Numbered from the stretch's first letter, positions 34,813 to 44,215 are shown. The stretch is DNA of 64,000 nt from Faecalicatena orotica (GCF_003149245.1 NZ_QGDL01000010.1:62001-126000); one strand, 5' to 3'. Numbers and translations are program-made. The notes: generated by a model from the sequence alone, not told the origin.

Positions 34813-35658
34813 ATGAAATATAATATAAAGATGATCGGGCTGGACTTAGACGGGACATTGTTAACGGAAAAGAAGGAACTTCTGCCTTACACAAAACAGA
34901 TACTGCATGAGGCGATAGAAAAGGGGATTATCGTATTGATGGCGACAGGCAGGCCGTTCATGGGAATACCGGAAGAACTCAGGCTTTATCCGGGCATCCG
35001 GTATGCACTTACATCGAACGGGGCAAGGGTAGTTGATATGCAGGAAAATAAAGTCCTGATTGAAAAGCTTCTTCCTCTGGAAAAAGCGAAGAAAGCATTG
35101 GAAACTCTGGCAAAATATGATACATTACAAGAGGTATACTTTGACGGACAGGGGTACGCTGATGCAGATAAGATGAAGCATATCGGACGTTATCATCACA
35201 ACCCGTATATGTGGGAATATCTGCTGACGACAAGAAAGGCGGTGCCCGATATTATGGGGCTGGTGAACGAACAGAACAGGGACATGGATAAGATACAGGG
35301 GCTGTTTGCTGATATGGACGAAAGACAGGCGGCATGGGCTGAACTGGAGCAGCAGGATGGTCTCGCCCTGGTCGGTTCTCTGGGCTATAATATTGAAATT
35401 AATGCGTCCGGGGTCAATAAGGGTACAGCGCTCGTAGAACTTGGAAGAATGCTGGGAATAGAGCGGGAAGAGATTATGGCATGCGGAGACGGAGACAATG
35501 ATGCCGATATGCTGAAAGAGGCCGGTTTGGGGGTTGCTATGGGGAATGCCATAGAAAAAGTGAAAGAAGCTGCTGATTACATAACGGTATCGAACGATGA
35601 GCAGGGGGCGGCAAAGGCGATAGAAAAATTTGCTCTTAGAGGAGGAGAACTATGTTAG
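34813..35658 (+). CDS. Cof-type HAD hydrolase (HAD-IIB)
   Basis: A 281-residue sugar-phosphate or nucleotide phosphatase of the Cof family. Motif I is [14 protein letters not shown], with the nucleophilic and acid aspartates; motif II is in MATGRP; the last motif is [12 protein letters not shown], binding magnesium. The C2B cap lies between about residues 85 and 190. The usual product acts on phosphorylated sugars such as FMN or sugar phosphates, often promiscuous. ATG 34813 is preferred for its natural N-terminus; ATG 34795 is possible. Its end overlaps uppP by 7 bases. Confidence 0.9.
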   Translation: MKYNIKMIGLDLDGTLLTEKKELLPYTKQILHEAIEKGIIVLMATGRPFMGIPEELRLYPGIRYALTSNGARVVDMQENKVLIEKLLPLEKAKKALETLAKYDTLQEVYFDGQGYADADKMKHIGRYHHNPYMWEYLLTTRKAVPDIMGLVNEQNRDMDKIQGLFADMDERQAAWAELEQQDGLALVGSLGYNIEINASGVNKGTALVELGRMLGIEREEIMACGDGDNDADMLKEAGLGVAMGNAIEKVKEAADYITVSNDEQGAAKAIEKFALRGGELC

Positions 35659-36479
35659 AAGCATTAAAAGTAATTTTTCTGGGGATTGTAGAAGGAATAA
35701 CAGAATGGCTGCCGATCAGCAGCACGGGGCACCTGATTCTGGTGGAAGAGTTTGTAAAGCTGAAGATGAGCGAAGGCTTCATATCCATGTTTAACGTGGT
35801 GATCCAGCTTGGGGCGATTCTGGCGGTTGTTGTGATTTATTTCCATAAGTTGAATCCGTTTTCCAGTACAAAGACACAGAAGCAGAAGATGCTGACACTG
35901 CAGTTGTGGGTGAAGGTATTGATTGCGTCCGTACCGGCTGCTGTGATTGGTCTTTTGTTCGATGATTTCATTGATGCACATTTGATGAATTACGTTGTAG
36001 TGGCAATTACACTGATTCTCTATGGTATAGCTTTTATTGTGGTAGAGAAGCAGCACGAGCATAAGAAACCGGCAGTCAGACGCCTGTCGGACCTGACGAT
36101 TCCGATGGTCCTTATTATCGGATGCTTTCAGGTACTGGCACTGATCCCCGGAACATCACGCTCCGGTGCGACGATCATCGGCGGACTGCTGGTCGGGGCT
36201 GCCAGGGGAGTTGCGGCGGAATTCACATTCTTCCTTGCGATTCCGGTCATGTTTGGGGCCAGCTTTTTAAAAATATTTAAATTTGGATTTAGTTTTACAG
36301 GGATGGAAATATTCCTGCTTCTGCTGGGATGTGTGATATCTTTTGCAGTATCTATATTTGCGATTAAGTTCCTGATGCAGTATATCAAGAACCATGACTT
36401 TAAGGCATTTGGTTATTACCGGATTGTACTTGGTGCGATTGTCCTGCTCTACTTCGGACTTACAGCAGCATTTGCTTAA
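35652..36479 (+). CDS. uppP: Undecaprenyl-diphosphatase UppP (BacA)
   Basis: A 275-residue membrane protein, with seven or eight segments, that removes a phosphate from undecaprenyl diphosphate to recycle the wall-lipid carrier. Signature motifs are [20 protein letters not shown] (residues 11-30, with the two glutamates) and [15 protein letters not shown] (near 165-180), with the catalytic serine and arginine. AGAGGAGG precedes the ATG. Raised expression gives bacitracin tolerance in other species. Co-transcription with the two-component genes 14 bases downstream is likely. Confidence 0.96.
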   Translation: MLEALKVIFLGIVEGITEWLPISSTGHLILVEEFVKLKMSEGFISMFNVVIQLGAILAVVVIYFHKLNPFSSTKTQKQKMLTLQLWVKVLIASVPAAVIGLLFDDFIDAHLMNYVVVAITLILYGIAFIVVEKQHEHKKPAVRRLSDLTIPMVLIIGCFQVLALIPGTSRSGATIIGGLLVGAARGVAAEFTFFLAIPVMFGASFLKIFKFGFSFTGMEIFLLLLGCVISFAVSIFAIKFLMQYIKNHDFKAFGYYRIVLGAIVLLYFGLTAAFA

Positions 36480-36493
36480 AAGGCGGGACGACT

Positions 36494-37168
36494 ATGAAAT
36501 TACTGTTTGCTGAGGATGAACCGGAGATGTCAGAGGCAGTTGTGGATATTCTGACGTTTCATAAATATGTAGTGGACGCTGTTTTTGACGGGGAAGAAGC
36601 GCTTGCCTATGCGCGGGAAGAGCATTATGACGGGATTATACTCGATATTATGATGCCAAAGAAGAGCGGGCTTGAGGTGCTGACGGAACTTAGAAAGGAG
36701 GGCTTAAGGACACCGGTCCTGCTTTTGACAGCGAAAGCCGAGGTGGAAGACCGGATACAGGGGCTGGACCTCGGGGCTGACGATTACCTTCCGAAGCCAT
36801 TTGTTATGGGGGAACTTCTGGCGAGAATCCGGGCAATGCTGAGAAGGCGTGAGGAATTTACCCCGGACATTTTAAAATGCGGCAATATTGAGTTGAATCT
36901 GCACAGCTATGAACTGAGCGGGAATGGTCAGGCTTTCGTACTACCGAAACTGGAATATCAGCTGATGGAGCTCCTGATGCTGAATCAGGGAATCTATCTT
37001 TCTTCAGAGGACCTTCTTGTCAAAGTGTGGGGATACAATACAGATGCAGAGCTGGGGACCGTGTGGGTCTATATTTCCTATCTCCGCAAAAGGCTGTCGG
37101 CCCTAAATGCAAATGTGGAAATCAAGGCAAAACGCAATATTGGTTATACTCTGGAGGTAAACGAATGA
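36494..37168 (+). CDS. OmpR/PhoB-type response regulator
   Basis: A 224-residue regulator: receiver domain 1-115 (acidic pair FAEDEPEM, phospho-acceptor D in GIILDIMMPKKSG, lysine in YLPKPF) and winged-helix domain 125-223 (LPKLEYQLMELLMLNQGIYLSSEDLL, VWVYISYLRKRL). It overlaps the kinase gene by ATGA. Regulators of this class bind direct repeats 11 bp apart; such a pair stands at 38465-38484, upstream of the VTC operon, and is the likely target. Context suggests a cell-envelope stimulus. Confidence 0.95.
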   Translation: MKLLFAEDEPEMSEAVVDILTFHKYVVDAVFDGEEALAYAREEHYDGIILDIMMPKKSGLEVLTELRKEGLRTPVLLLTAKAEVEDRIQGLDLGADDYLPKPFVMGELLARIRAMLRRREEFTPDILKCGNIELNLHSYELSGNGQAFVLPKLEYQLMELLMLNQGIYLSSEDLLVKVWGYNTDAELGTVWVYISYLRKRLSALNANVEIKAKRNIGYTLEVNE

Positions 37169-38397
37169 TAAAGACGCTTCAGAAAAGATTTGTCACGACA
37201 GCCATGCTGGCTATAACCATACTGCTGCTTGTCCTGTTAGGGGCGATTAATATAGGTTATTCCCTTATATCAGGACGGCAGGAGGGTGTGATGCTTGATA
37301 TGCTTTCCCAGAACGAGGGGATGGCTCCGCCGGATATGGCACCTCAGGGAAAAGAAAAGAAGGGGTTTCTGGAGCCGCCTATGAACGAAGATACAGCCTT
37401 GTCGGCGAGATATTTCCTTGTGCGCCTGAATGCAGAGGGGGAAACCGTACAGGTTGATATAAGCCGGATTTCGTCTGTGACAGAGGCTCAGGCTGTGGAG
37501 TATGCAAAGGAAGCGGTACAGCGTACCGGTGATACAGGCAGCATACATTCATTTAAGTACAAATCAGCCCCTGCACGTGACAATAGGGGACAGGTTATTA
37601 TATTTCTGGATACGACCCTCCAGCGCCATTCTACGATGATGGTGCTCTTTCTTTCCATATTTATAGGAATTCTGTGCTGGGGCTGCATGCTCCTGCTCGT
37701 GATTCTGCTTTCTAAGAAGGCGATTCTTCCGATAGCAAGAAATATGGAGAAGCAGAAGCAGTTTGTTACGAATGCGGGACATGAGATCAAGACACCGCTG
37801 GCCATCATCATGGCGAATACAGATGCAATGGAACTGCACGGCGGGGAAAGTAAGTGGAGCCGTAACATCCGTAATCAGACGATCCGCTTAAATGGCCTGA
37901 TGCAGAATCTGCTGACACTTTCAAAGATGGACGAGGCAGGGCCTAAGCTTATGAAAGAGGATTTTTCCGTCAGCAGGCTTCTGGAGGACACGCTGCACCC
38001 GTTCTATGAATCCGCGGCATTAAAGGGGATTTCCATTCATGAGGACATCCAGCCTGATGTGATGATCCATGCGAATCGCGAGAACATCATGCAGCTGATA
38101 TCAATCTTGCTGGATAATGCAGTAAAATATACGAACAAAGATGGCGAGATCGGCGTAATCCTGAGAAAGGATGACCGTAAAGTCAGGCTGCATGTAAATA
38201 ATACCTGTGACAGTCTGCCGGAAGGGACACCGGAAAAGCTGTTTGACAGATTCTACAGGGGCGACAGCGCAAGGACCCAGAAAAGCGGGGGCTACGGGAT
38301 TGGGCTGTCAGTTGCCGAGGCGATCGTCGAGGTGCATAAAGGAAAGATTTCCGCAAAATATGAGGGCGGTGGGATTAGTTTTCAAATTGATTTATAG
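37165..38397 (+). CDS. Sensor histidine kinase of the OmpR-type pair
   Basis: A 410-residue membrane kinase. Membrane segments at about 12-34 and 158-182 flank an extracellular part of about 120 residues rich in proline and methionine (MAPPDMAPQGKEKK). The dimerisation helix carries FVTNAGHEIKTPLAIIMANT with the phospho-histidine; the ATPase domain shows LLDNAVKYTNKDGE (N box) and GGYGIGLSVAEAIVEVHKG (G2 box). The start is the ATG that overlaps the regulator stop; the frame is open further upstream but only as a shadow. Closed by a terminator at 38401. Confidence 0.94.
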   Translation: MIKTLQKRFVTTAMLAITILLLVLLGAINIGYSLISGRQEGVMLDMLSQNEGMAPPDMAPQGKEKKGFLEPPMNEDTALSARYFLVRLNAEGETVQVDISRISSVTEAQAVEYAKEAVQRTGDTGSIHSFKYKSAPARDNRGQVIIFLDTTLQRHSTMMVLFLSIFIGILCWGCMLLLVILLSKKAILPIARNMEKQKQFVTNAGHEIKTPLAIIMANTDAMELHGGESKWSRNIRNQTIRLNGLMQNLLTLSKMDEAGPKLMKEDFSVSRLLEDTLHPFYESAALKGISIHEDIQPDVMIHANRENIMQLISILLDNAVKYTNKDGEIGVILRKDDRKVRLHVNNTCDSLPEGTPEKLFDRFYRGDSARTQKSGGYGIGLSVAEAIVEVHKGKISAKYEGGGISFQIDL

Positions 38398-38400
38398 GAG

Positions 38401-38443
38401 AAATGCTATGCAAAAAGGGATACTAGATGCATAGCATTTTTTT
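38401..38443 (+). terminator. Terminator after the two-component genes
   Basis: AAATGCTATGCA (38401-38412) pairs perfectly with TGCATAGCATTT (38428-38439), followed by T. It separates the sensor pair from the VTC operon. Confidence 0.9.
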
Positions 38444-38464
38444 GCGTCTAAAATTCAAATACAG

Positions 38465-38508
38465 TCTAAGGTTCATCTAAGGTTGCCCATGTAAAGTGTG
38501 TGTTAAAT
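38465..38508 (+). promoter_or_regulatory. Direct-repeat regulator site and promoter of the VTC operon
   Basis: TCTAAGGTT occurs at 38465-38473 and again at 38476-38484, an exact 11-bp period as used by PhoB/OmpR-class activators. A -10 candidate TTAAAT lies at 38503-38508; the second repeat then covers the -35 position, where only a poor -35 (AGGTTG) is found. This is the layout of an activator-dependent promoter. Confidence 0.6.
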
Positions 38509-38529
38509 AATTATGAAAGGAGTGTTTAC

Positions 38530-39201
38530 ATGAATTACAGGCATGAGTGGAAGCACGAGATTAATTTCTCTGACCTGATTACCCTCAGGCAGCGCCTGCG
38601 GGCTGTCGCGAAGATAGATGAGAATGCGGCCAATGGAAAGTATGAGATCCGGAGTCTGTATTTTGACAATCCTGCGGATAAGGTCCTCAGGGAAAAAATA
38701 GACGGGGTAAACATGCGTGAGAAGTTCCGGATACGTTTATATAATCATGATGTTTCTCTGATTCATCTGGAGAAGAAGAGTAAATACAATGGTCTTTGCC
38801 GGAAAGAAATTGCAGAATTGTCTGTATGGGAAGCGCAGGCGATTGCCGGCGGGCAGTATGAATGGATGGCGGACAGTAAACGGGAGCTTGTAATAGAGCT
38901 ATATAGTAAAATGATGCAGCAGGGGCTCAGGCCCAGAACAATTGTAGATTATATGAGGGAGCCCTTTGTATACGGTCCCGGAAATGTGCGGGTTACTCTG
39001 GACTACAATATCCGCACTGGTTTAAGGTGTACGGATATTCTGGATCAGGACTGCATCACGGTCCCGGCGCCGGGAGATCCGATTATCCTGGAGGTGAAAT
39101 GGGATGCTTACCTGCCCTCGGTAATACGTGATGCCGTGCAACTTCAGGGCCGCCGGACCGCAGCCTTTTCTAAATATGCGGCCGGCAGGGTCTGGGGATA
39201 G
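38530..39201 (+). CDS. VTC-domain protein (polyphosphate polymerase-like)
   Basis: A 223-residue protein of the VTC/CYTH-type tunnel fold: YRHEWKHEINFSDLITLRQRL at the start, EIRSLYFDN, the basic REKFRIRLYN, HLEKKSKYNGLCRKE, and IILEVKWDAYLP near the end. In yeast VTC4 these charged residues line the active tunnel for polyphosphate synthesis; bacterial relatives stand next to DUF4956 and CotH genes, as here. Activity in bacteria is inferred from the fold. ATG 38530 is set by GAAAGGAG; an ATG-like frame opening at 38500 lacks a ribosome site. Confidence 0.88.
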   Translation: MNYRHEWKHEINFSDLITLRQRLRAVAKIDENAANGKYEIRSLYFDNPADKVLREKIDGVNMREKFRIRLYNHDVSLIHLEKKSKYNGLCRKEIAELSVWEAQAIAGGQYEWMADSKRELVIELYSKMMQQGLRPRTIVDYMREPFVYGPGNVRVTLDYNIRTGLRCTDILDQDCITVPAPGDPIILEVKWDAYLPSVIRDAVQLQGRRTAAFSKYAAGRVWG

Positions 39202-39251
39202 TATGGTGCGGAGAGTGAAAAAAATACAGTAAATTAAAGGAGAATTATAAA

Positions 39252-39395
39252 ATGACTTTTAATGATATTTTTAAATCCAGTTTTCTTGAGAATGTTTCCA
39301 GTATCAGTATTTTAGATATGCTGATTGCCCTTGTGCTCGCATTCGGGCTCGGGATGTTTATTTTTCTTGTTTATAAAAAACGTTTCAGGGAGTAA
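39252..39395 (+). pseudogene. DUF4956 membrane protein, 5' part (frame interrupted)
   Basis: A 47-codon frame, MTFNDIFKSSFLENVSSISI, with one membrane segment (about 21-41). It ends in YKKRFRE at a run of six A (39375-39380). Reading back one base at A6 gives ACG TTT CAG GGA GTA ATG, that is YKKTFQGVMYSSS, joining directly to the next frame and restoring a typical DUF4956 protein. So this is the N-terminal part of one gene, split by a missing base, a sequencing slip, or programmed -1 slippage. TAA and ATG of the two frames overlap (TAATG). Confidence 0.75.
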
Positions 39396-39922
39396 TGTAT
39401 TCTTCCAGTTTCGGGGTAACCCTCATTGCACTCACAATGATAACGACTGTCGTTATTCTGGCGGTAACATCAAATGTCGTGCTGTCACTTGGTATGGTTG
39501 GCGCTCTGTCTATCGTACGTTTCAGGACCGCGATAAAGGAACCACTTGACATTGCATTTTTGTTCTGGTCAATTGCCGTGGGGATTGTTCTGGCAGCAGG
39601 GATGATTCCGCTTGCTGTAATCGGGAGCGTCGTAATCGGTGTAATCCTGCTTGTGTTTGTGAATAAGAAATCCTATGTGAATCCATACATCGTTGTAATC
39701 AGCTGTGAGAGTCATGACAGTGAGATAAAGGCAAAGGATTTTCTGGATAAACAGGTACAGCGGTGTGTGGTTAAGAGCAAGACCGCGCAGAAAGGGGCGA
39801 TTGAGCTGAACATGGAGATCCGCATGAAGGAGGAAAATACGGATTTCATTAATATACTTTCTGAAATGGACGGTGTGAACAGTGCCGTGCTTGTCAGCTA
39901 TAACGGAGAATATATGGGATAG
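39395..39922 (+). CDS. DUF4956 membrane protein, main part
   Basis: A 175-residue frame holding most of DUF4956: membrane segments at about 8-30, 50-72 and 74-90 around the conserved SLGMVGALSIVRFRTAIKEP loop, then a cytosolic ferredoxin-like domain. Full-length members have about 220-230 residues, reached only if the preceding 47 codons are added by -1 slippage. The ATG at 39395 overlaps the upstream stop, so independent re-initiation could also make a shortened protein. The family is a standard partner of VTC and CotH genes; no function is proven. Confidence 0.85.
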   Translation: MYSSSFGVTLIALTMITTVVILAVTSNVVLSLGMVGALSIVRFRTAIKEPLDIAFLFWSIAVGIVLAAGMIPLAVIGSVVIGVILLVFVNKKSYVNPYIVVISCESHDSEIKAKDFLDKQVQRCVVKSKTAQKGAIELNMEIRMKEENTDFINILSEMDGVNSAVLVSYNGEYMG

Positions 39923-39933
39923 GAGGCGGTGCC

Positions 39934-41736
39934 ATGTCTACACACAGACATATTGATAAGATCTGCTGTGCCGTCCTTTTGGCTGTCTTCATTCTGACGG
40001 CCGTATTCTGTAATGCAGAAGCTCTCGGAGTCGAGACTGTCTCGTCTGCTTTTGGGTATGAAGGGAAACTGTTCGATACTTCGTCGGTCCATACAATTGA
40101 TATAGTAATGGATGACTGGGACGGATTCCTAGAGACATGTACGAATGAGGAATATACGATATGCGCTGTAGTGATTGACAACGAGGCGTATAAAAATGTA
40201 GGAATCCGTGCAAAGGGGAATACATCTCTCAGCTCGGTGGCTGCATATGGAAACGACAGGTACAGTTTTAAGATAGAGTTTGACCACTACGATGACGCAA
40301 AGAACTACTATGGTCTTGATAAAATCAGCCTTAACAATATTATACAGGACAATACCTATATGAAGGATTACCTCTCATATCAGATGATGGGCTATTTCGG
40401 TGTGGATGCGCCTCTTTGCAGTTATGCGAATATTACAGTAAACGGCGAAGACTGGGGCCTGTATCTGGCGGTCGAGGGCGTGGAAGAAAGCTTTCTTACG
40501 CGGAATTATGGCAGTGACTACGGAGAACTCTACAAACCTGACAGCATAAGCATGGGCGGCGGACGCGGTAACGGCGGCGGATTCGACATGGAGGACTTCG
40601 AAGAACGGTCCGGACAGGACGGGGAGGCAGATACGGAGGAAGACAGCGGCAAAGACACGTCCGGAAAAGCCACGCCTGGCGGCGGGATGAAGCCGGGAGG
40701 CCGCGGGCAGCCGGAAGACGGGACGCTGCCTGATATGGATGATATGCCTGATACGGGAACAATGCCGGAAAAAGGTGCCATGCCCGATATGGGGGATATG
40801 CCGGAAGATGGTGCCATGCCCGATATGGGTAACATGCCGGGAGATGGTGCCATGCCTGATATGGGTGACATGCCGGAAGATGGGACACTGCCTGAAATGG
40901 GTGATATGCCGGGTAACGGAGCCATGCCTGCCAACGGGGGCGGCATGGGGATGGGCAGCGATGACGTCTCCCTAATTTATTCTGATGATGATCAGGACAG
41001 CTACAGCAATATATTTGATAACGCGAAAACAAATGTGTCAGACGCTGACAAGGAACGTCTGATAGAGTCCCTTAAGACACTTAATGAAGGCGGGGATATA
41101 GAAAGCGTTGTGGATGTGGACGAAGTGATCCGGTACTTCGTGGTGCATAATTTTGTCTGCAATTTTGACAGCTATACCGGTTCTATGATTCACAATTATT
41201 ACCTCTACGAGGAGGACGGTGTTATGTCTATGATACCGTGGGACTATAATCTGGCCTTCGGCGGTTTCATGTCTGGATCAGATGCCGGAAGTCTTGTCAA
41301 CTATCCGATTGACACCCCTGTATCGGGTGGCACGGTAGAATCAAGACCCATGCTTGCATGGATTTTCAATGAGGAAGCATACACGGAAATATATCATGAG
41401 TACTTTGCAGAATTTATCTCAGAATATTTTGACAGTGGTTACTTTGAGGAAATGATTGATTCCGTCTCTGAGATGATTGCTCCGTACGTGGAAAATGATC
41501 CAACGAAGTTCTGCACGTATGAAGAGTTTGAGGAAGGCGTATCGACGTTGAAGGAATTCTGCCTGCTGCGGGCCGAAAGCATAAACGGACAGCTGGACGG
41601 CACGATCCCGTCGACGTCTGACGGGCAGGGGGAAGATGACAGCGCGTTGATAGATGCAGGAGACATCGAGGTCTCTGCGATGGGGTCTATGGGAAATATG
41701 ATGGGGATGGGAGGCTCTAAAAATAAAGGCAGATAA
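39934..41736 (+). CDS. Secreted CotH-kinase-like protein with Met-Pro-Asp repeats
   Basis: A 600-residue exported protein. Signal peptide (CCAVLLAVFILTAVFCNAEA), then a CotH kinase-like domain split by a low-complexity insert. Before it: VGIRAKGNTSLSS, DKISLNNIIQDNTYMKDYLSY, NGEDWGLYLAVEGVEESFL; after it: RYFVVHNFVCNFDSYTGSMIHNYYLYEEDG and the metal-binding MIPWDYNLAFG. The insert (about 205-345) has repeats of roughly 12 residues, such as AMPDMGDMPEDG, and an acidic G-rich part. CotH is a protein kinase that phosphorylates coat proteins in Bacillus. Here the operon ties it to polyphosphate-like chemistry. CotH inserts rich in Gly/Met/Pro/Asp are common in this family. Confidence 0.88.
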   Translation: MSTHRHIDKICCAVLLAVFILTAVFCNAEALGVETVSSAFGYEGKLFDTSSVHTIDIVMDDWDGFLETCTNEEYTICAVVIDNEAYKNVGIRAKGNTSLSSVAAYGNDRYSFKIEFDHYDDAKNYYGLDKISLNNIIQDNTYMKDYLSYQMMGYFGVDAPLCSYANITVNGEDWGLYLAVEGVEESFLTRNYGSDYGELYKPDSISMGGGRGNGGGFDMEDFEERSGQDGEADTEEDSGKDTSGKATPGGGMKPGGRGQPEDGTLPDMDDMPDTGTMPEKGAMPDMGDMPEDGAMPDMGNMPGDGAMPDMGDMPEDGTLPEMGDMPGNGAMPANGGGMGMGSDDVSLIYSDDDQDSYSNIFDNAKTNVSDADKERLIESLKTLNEGGDIESVVDVDEVIRYFVVHNFVCNFDSYTGSMIHNYYLYEEDGVMSMIPWDYNLAFGGFMSGSDAGSLVNYPIDTPVSGGTVESRPMLAWIFNEEAYTEIYHEYFAEFISEYFDSGYFEEMIDSVSEMIAPYVENDPTKFCTYEEFEEGVSTLKEFCLLRAESINGQLDGTIPSTSDGQGEDDSALIDAGDIEVSAMGSMGNMMGMGGSKNKGR

Positions 41737-41742
41737 GATATT

Positions 41743-41776
41743 GTACAGGGAGGTCCGTCAGTGGGCCTCCCTGTAC
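41743..41776 (+). terminator. Terminator after the CotH gene
   Basis: GTACAGGGAGG (41743-41753) pairs with CCTCCCTGTAC (41766-41776); 12-base loop, weak T-run. Confidence 0.75.
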
Positions 41777-41864
41777 TGCTTACATGAGATGTATCCGGAT
41801 TCCAGAGAGACACCTTATTAATGATAAGTTTTGCAGAATATTAATGGAAAAATAAGGCTACGTC

Positions 41865-41892
41865 TTGTTTTTTGGAAAAAACATGATAAAAT
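41865..41892 (+). promoter_or_regulatory. Promoter of the amino acid transporter operon
   Basis: TTGTTT (41865-41870), 16-base spacer, TAAAAT (41887-41892), 56 bases before the start. Confidence 0.5.
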
Positions 41893-41947
41893 ATAGAGAT
41901 AATGTGCATTATTATGCATATCAAGAGAAATTTGGAGGAATGAAAAG

Positions 41948-42724
41948 ATGAAGAAGAAAGTTTTAAGCTTATTATTAGTGACAGCATGTGTATTATCTAT
42001 GACCGCCTGCGGTTCAAAGAAGGAAGCAGATACATCCGATTCAGGAGATTCTGCAAAGAAAGAGACTCTGATTATGGCAACAAACGCAGAATTCCCGCCG
42101 TATGAATTTCACGAGGGAGATGAAGTAGTCGGAATCGACGCAGATATCGCAGCAGCAGTTGCAGAGGAGTTGGGAATGGAACTGAAGATTGAGGATATGG
42201 CATTTGATTCCATTATCACGGCCGTTAACAGCGGTAAAGCGGATATCGGGGCAGCAGGAATGACAGTAACAGAAGACCGTCTGGAAAATGTTGATTTTAC
42301 GGATACATATGCAACTGCAACACAGGTTATTATTGTAAAAGAAGACAGCGCTATCACAGGGCCGGATGATCTGGCAGGCAAGAAGATCGGTGTTCAGCTT
42401 GGAACAACGGGCGACCTTTATGCAGATGATATCGAAGACGCAGAAGTAGAGCGTTACAACAAGGGATTCGAGGCTGTCCAGGCTGTACAGCAGGGCAAGA
42501 TTGACGCAGTTGTGATCGACGGTGAGCCGGCGAAAGAATTTGTAAAAGATGCAGAAGGATTAAAGATTCTGGACGAAGCTTTTACAGAAGAAGAGTATGC
42601 AATTGCAGTGAAAAAAGGAAATGACGAACTGAAAGAGAACATCAACAAAGCACTTGCTACATTAAAGGATTCCGGAAAGCTGGATGAAATCGTAGCAAAA
42701 TATATCAGCGCTGACGGCGAGTAA
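41948..42724 (+). CDS. Amino acid-binding lipoprotein of ABC transporter
   Basis: A 258-residue family 3 solute-binding protein. Signal peptide and lipobox MTAC (cysteine near residue 21), then the two-lobed domain with TNAEFPPYEFHEGDEVVGIDADIAAAVAEELG, NSGKADIGAAGMTVTEDRLENVDFTDTY and the hinge GKKIGVQLGTTGD. The ligand is a polar amino acid or cystine-like compound; the class cannot be narrowed by eye. Followed 14 bases on by its permease. GGAGGAATG lies before the ATG. Confidence 0.93.
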   Translation: MKKKVLSLLLVTACVLSMTACGSKKEADTSDSGDSAKKETLIMATNAEFPPYEFHEGDEVVGIDADIAAAVAEELGMELKIEDMAFDSIITAVNSGKADIGAAGMTVTEDRLENVDFTDTYATATQVIIVKEDSAITGPDDLAGKKIGVQLGTTGDLYADDIEDAEVERYNKGFEAVQAVQQGKIDAVVIDGEPAKEFVKDAEGLKILDEAFTEEEYAIAVKKGNDELKENINKALATLKDSGKLDEIVAKYISADGE

Positions 42725-42738
42725 AAGAGGCACCCATT

Positions 42739-43431
42739 ATGTTGCAGACATTCCAGGATAAATTTTATCAAAATTTTATAGAAGATAACCGCTGGAAATA
42801 TATAGCGGAAGGACTGGGAATTACACTCGAGGTAACCTTCTTCGCAGTTATTATAGGTATCGTCATTGGTTTTCTGGTAGCGATTGTACGTTCTACATAT
42901 GATAAGACCGGAAAATTAAAAATACTGAATGTTATCTGCAAGATCTATCTGACCGTGATCCGGGGGACCCCGGTTGTTGTGCAGCTGCTGATTATTTACT
43001 TTGTTATTTTTGCAAGCACAGATGTGGATAAAGTAATAGTTGCAATCATGGCGTTTGGATTGAATTCAGGTGCTTATGTTTCTGAGATTTTCCGTTCCGG
43101 AATCATGTCGATTGACAACGGGCAGTTTGAGGCAGGACGGAGTCTCGGGTTCAATTATGTACAGACGATGATCTATATCATTATGCCGCAGGCTTTCAAG
43201 AATGTACTGCCGGCGCTCGGCAACGAATTTATCGTACTGTTAAAGGAGACATCTGTTTCCGGGTACATAGCGCTCCAGGATCTGACAAAGGGCGGCGACA
43301 TCATACGAAGCCGTACATATGACGCATTGTTCCCGCTGCTGGCCGTAGCCTTCATTTACCTCATCATGGTAATGATATTTACAAAGCTTGTAAATATGCT
43401 GGAGAGGAGGTTAAGAAGCAGTGACCACTAA
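42739..43431 (+). CDS. Amino acid ABC transporter permease (HisM/GlnP type)
   Basis: A 230-residue permease with five membrane segments and the EAA loop [36 protein letters not shown], followed by [16 protein letters not shown], both standard for polar amino acid importers. It works as a homodimer, so no second permease is needed. The end overlaps the ATPase gene by 11 bases. Confidence 0.94.
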   Translation: MLQTFQDKFYQNFIEDNRWKYIAEGLGITLEVTFFAVIIGIVIGFLVAIVRSTYDKTGKLKILNVICKIYLTVIRGTPVVVQLLIIYFVIFASTDVDKVIVAIMAFGLNSGAYVSEIFRSGIMSIDNGQFEAGRSLGFNYVQTMIYIIMPQAFKNVLPALGNEFIVLLKETSVSGYIALQDLTKGGDIIRSRTYDALFPLLAVAFIYLIMVMIFTKLVNMLERRLRSSDH

Positions 43432-44167
43432 TGGAGATGTATTAATAAAAGTAAAAGACCTTCATAAGGTTTATCACAACAGGCTTCATGCATTGGACGG
43501 GGTGTCAGAAGAAATCTTAAAGGGCGAGGTTGTTGTTATCGTAGGGCCGTCAGGCTCCGGTAAGTCTACGTTCCTGCGTTCCCTGAATCTGCTGGAAGTA
43601 CCGACGACAGGGCAGGTTTATTTTGAAGGCGTGGATATTACGAGTAAAGAGACAGACATAGACCGACACCGCCAGAAGATGGGGATGGTATTCCAGCATT
43701 TTAATCTGTTTCCTCATAAGACGATCCTTCAGAACATTACGTTAGCGCCCATCAAGCTCTTGAAAAAGAGTAAAGAAGAGGCCGAGGCACGCGCAATGGA
43801 GCTTTTGAAACTGGTCGGGCTGGAAGAGAAGGCAAACGCTTATCCGTCCCAGCTTTCCGGCGGACAGAAGCAGCGTATCGCAATCATACGCTCCCTTGCA
43901 ATGGACCCGGATGTAATGCTGTTCGATGAACCGACGTCAGCACTGGATCCTGAGATGGTAGGGGAAGTACTGGAGTTGATGAAAAAACTTGCGAATGACG
44001 GCATGACGATGGTTGTTGTGACACATGAGATGGGATTCGCAAAAGAAGTGGCGACAAGGGTCATTTTCATGGACGAAGGAAAGATAAAGGAACAGGGGGC
44101 GCCCAAAGAATTCTTTGAGAATCCGAAGGAACCACGGTTAAAAGATTTCCTCTCCAAGATATTGTAA
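43421..44167 (+). CDS. Amino acid ABC transporter ATP-binding protein (GlnQ type)
   Basis: A 248-residue ATPase with Walker [11 protein letters not shown]-loop [12 protein letters not shown], signature LSGGQKQR, Walker [16 protein letters not shown] and switch histidine in VVTHEMGFA. It drives the permease above. The start is the GTG at 43421 behind GAGAGGAGG; an ATG at 43432 is out of frame. Closed by the terminator at 44216. Confidence 0.95.
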   Translation: MTTNGDVLIKVKDLHKVYHNRLHALDGVSEEILKGEVVVIVGPSGSGKSTFLRSLNLLEVPTTGQVYFEGVDITSKETDIDRHRQKMGMVFQHFNLFPHKTILQNITLAPIKLLKKSKEEAEARAMELLKLVGLEEKANAYPSQLSGGQKQRIAIIRSLAMDPDVMLFDEPTSALDPEMVGEVLELMKKLANDGMTMVVVTHEMGFAKEVATRVIFMDEGKIKEQGAPKEFFENPKEPRLKDFLSKIL

Positions 44168-44215
44168 AATTAAAATATAAGATTCGGTACGGCATTCACT
44201 GCCGGCCAGAGGGAG

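Noticed and set aside
40720-40930. Regular repeats resembling a CRISPR array
   Set aside because: The repeats are coding, in frame, have 36-bp-like periods without unique spacers, and no cas gene is near.
40496-41032. Open frames on the minus strand within the CotH gene, with proline/tyrosine and glycine/serine repeats
   Set aside because: They mirror the repeat-coding DNA of the plus-strand gene and have no ribosome site or homology.
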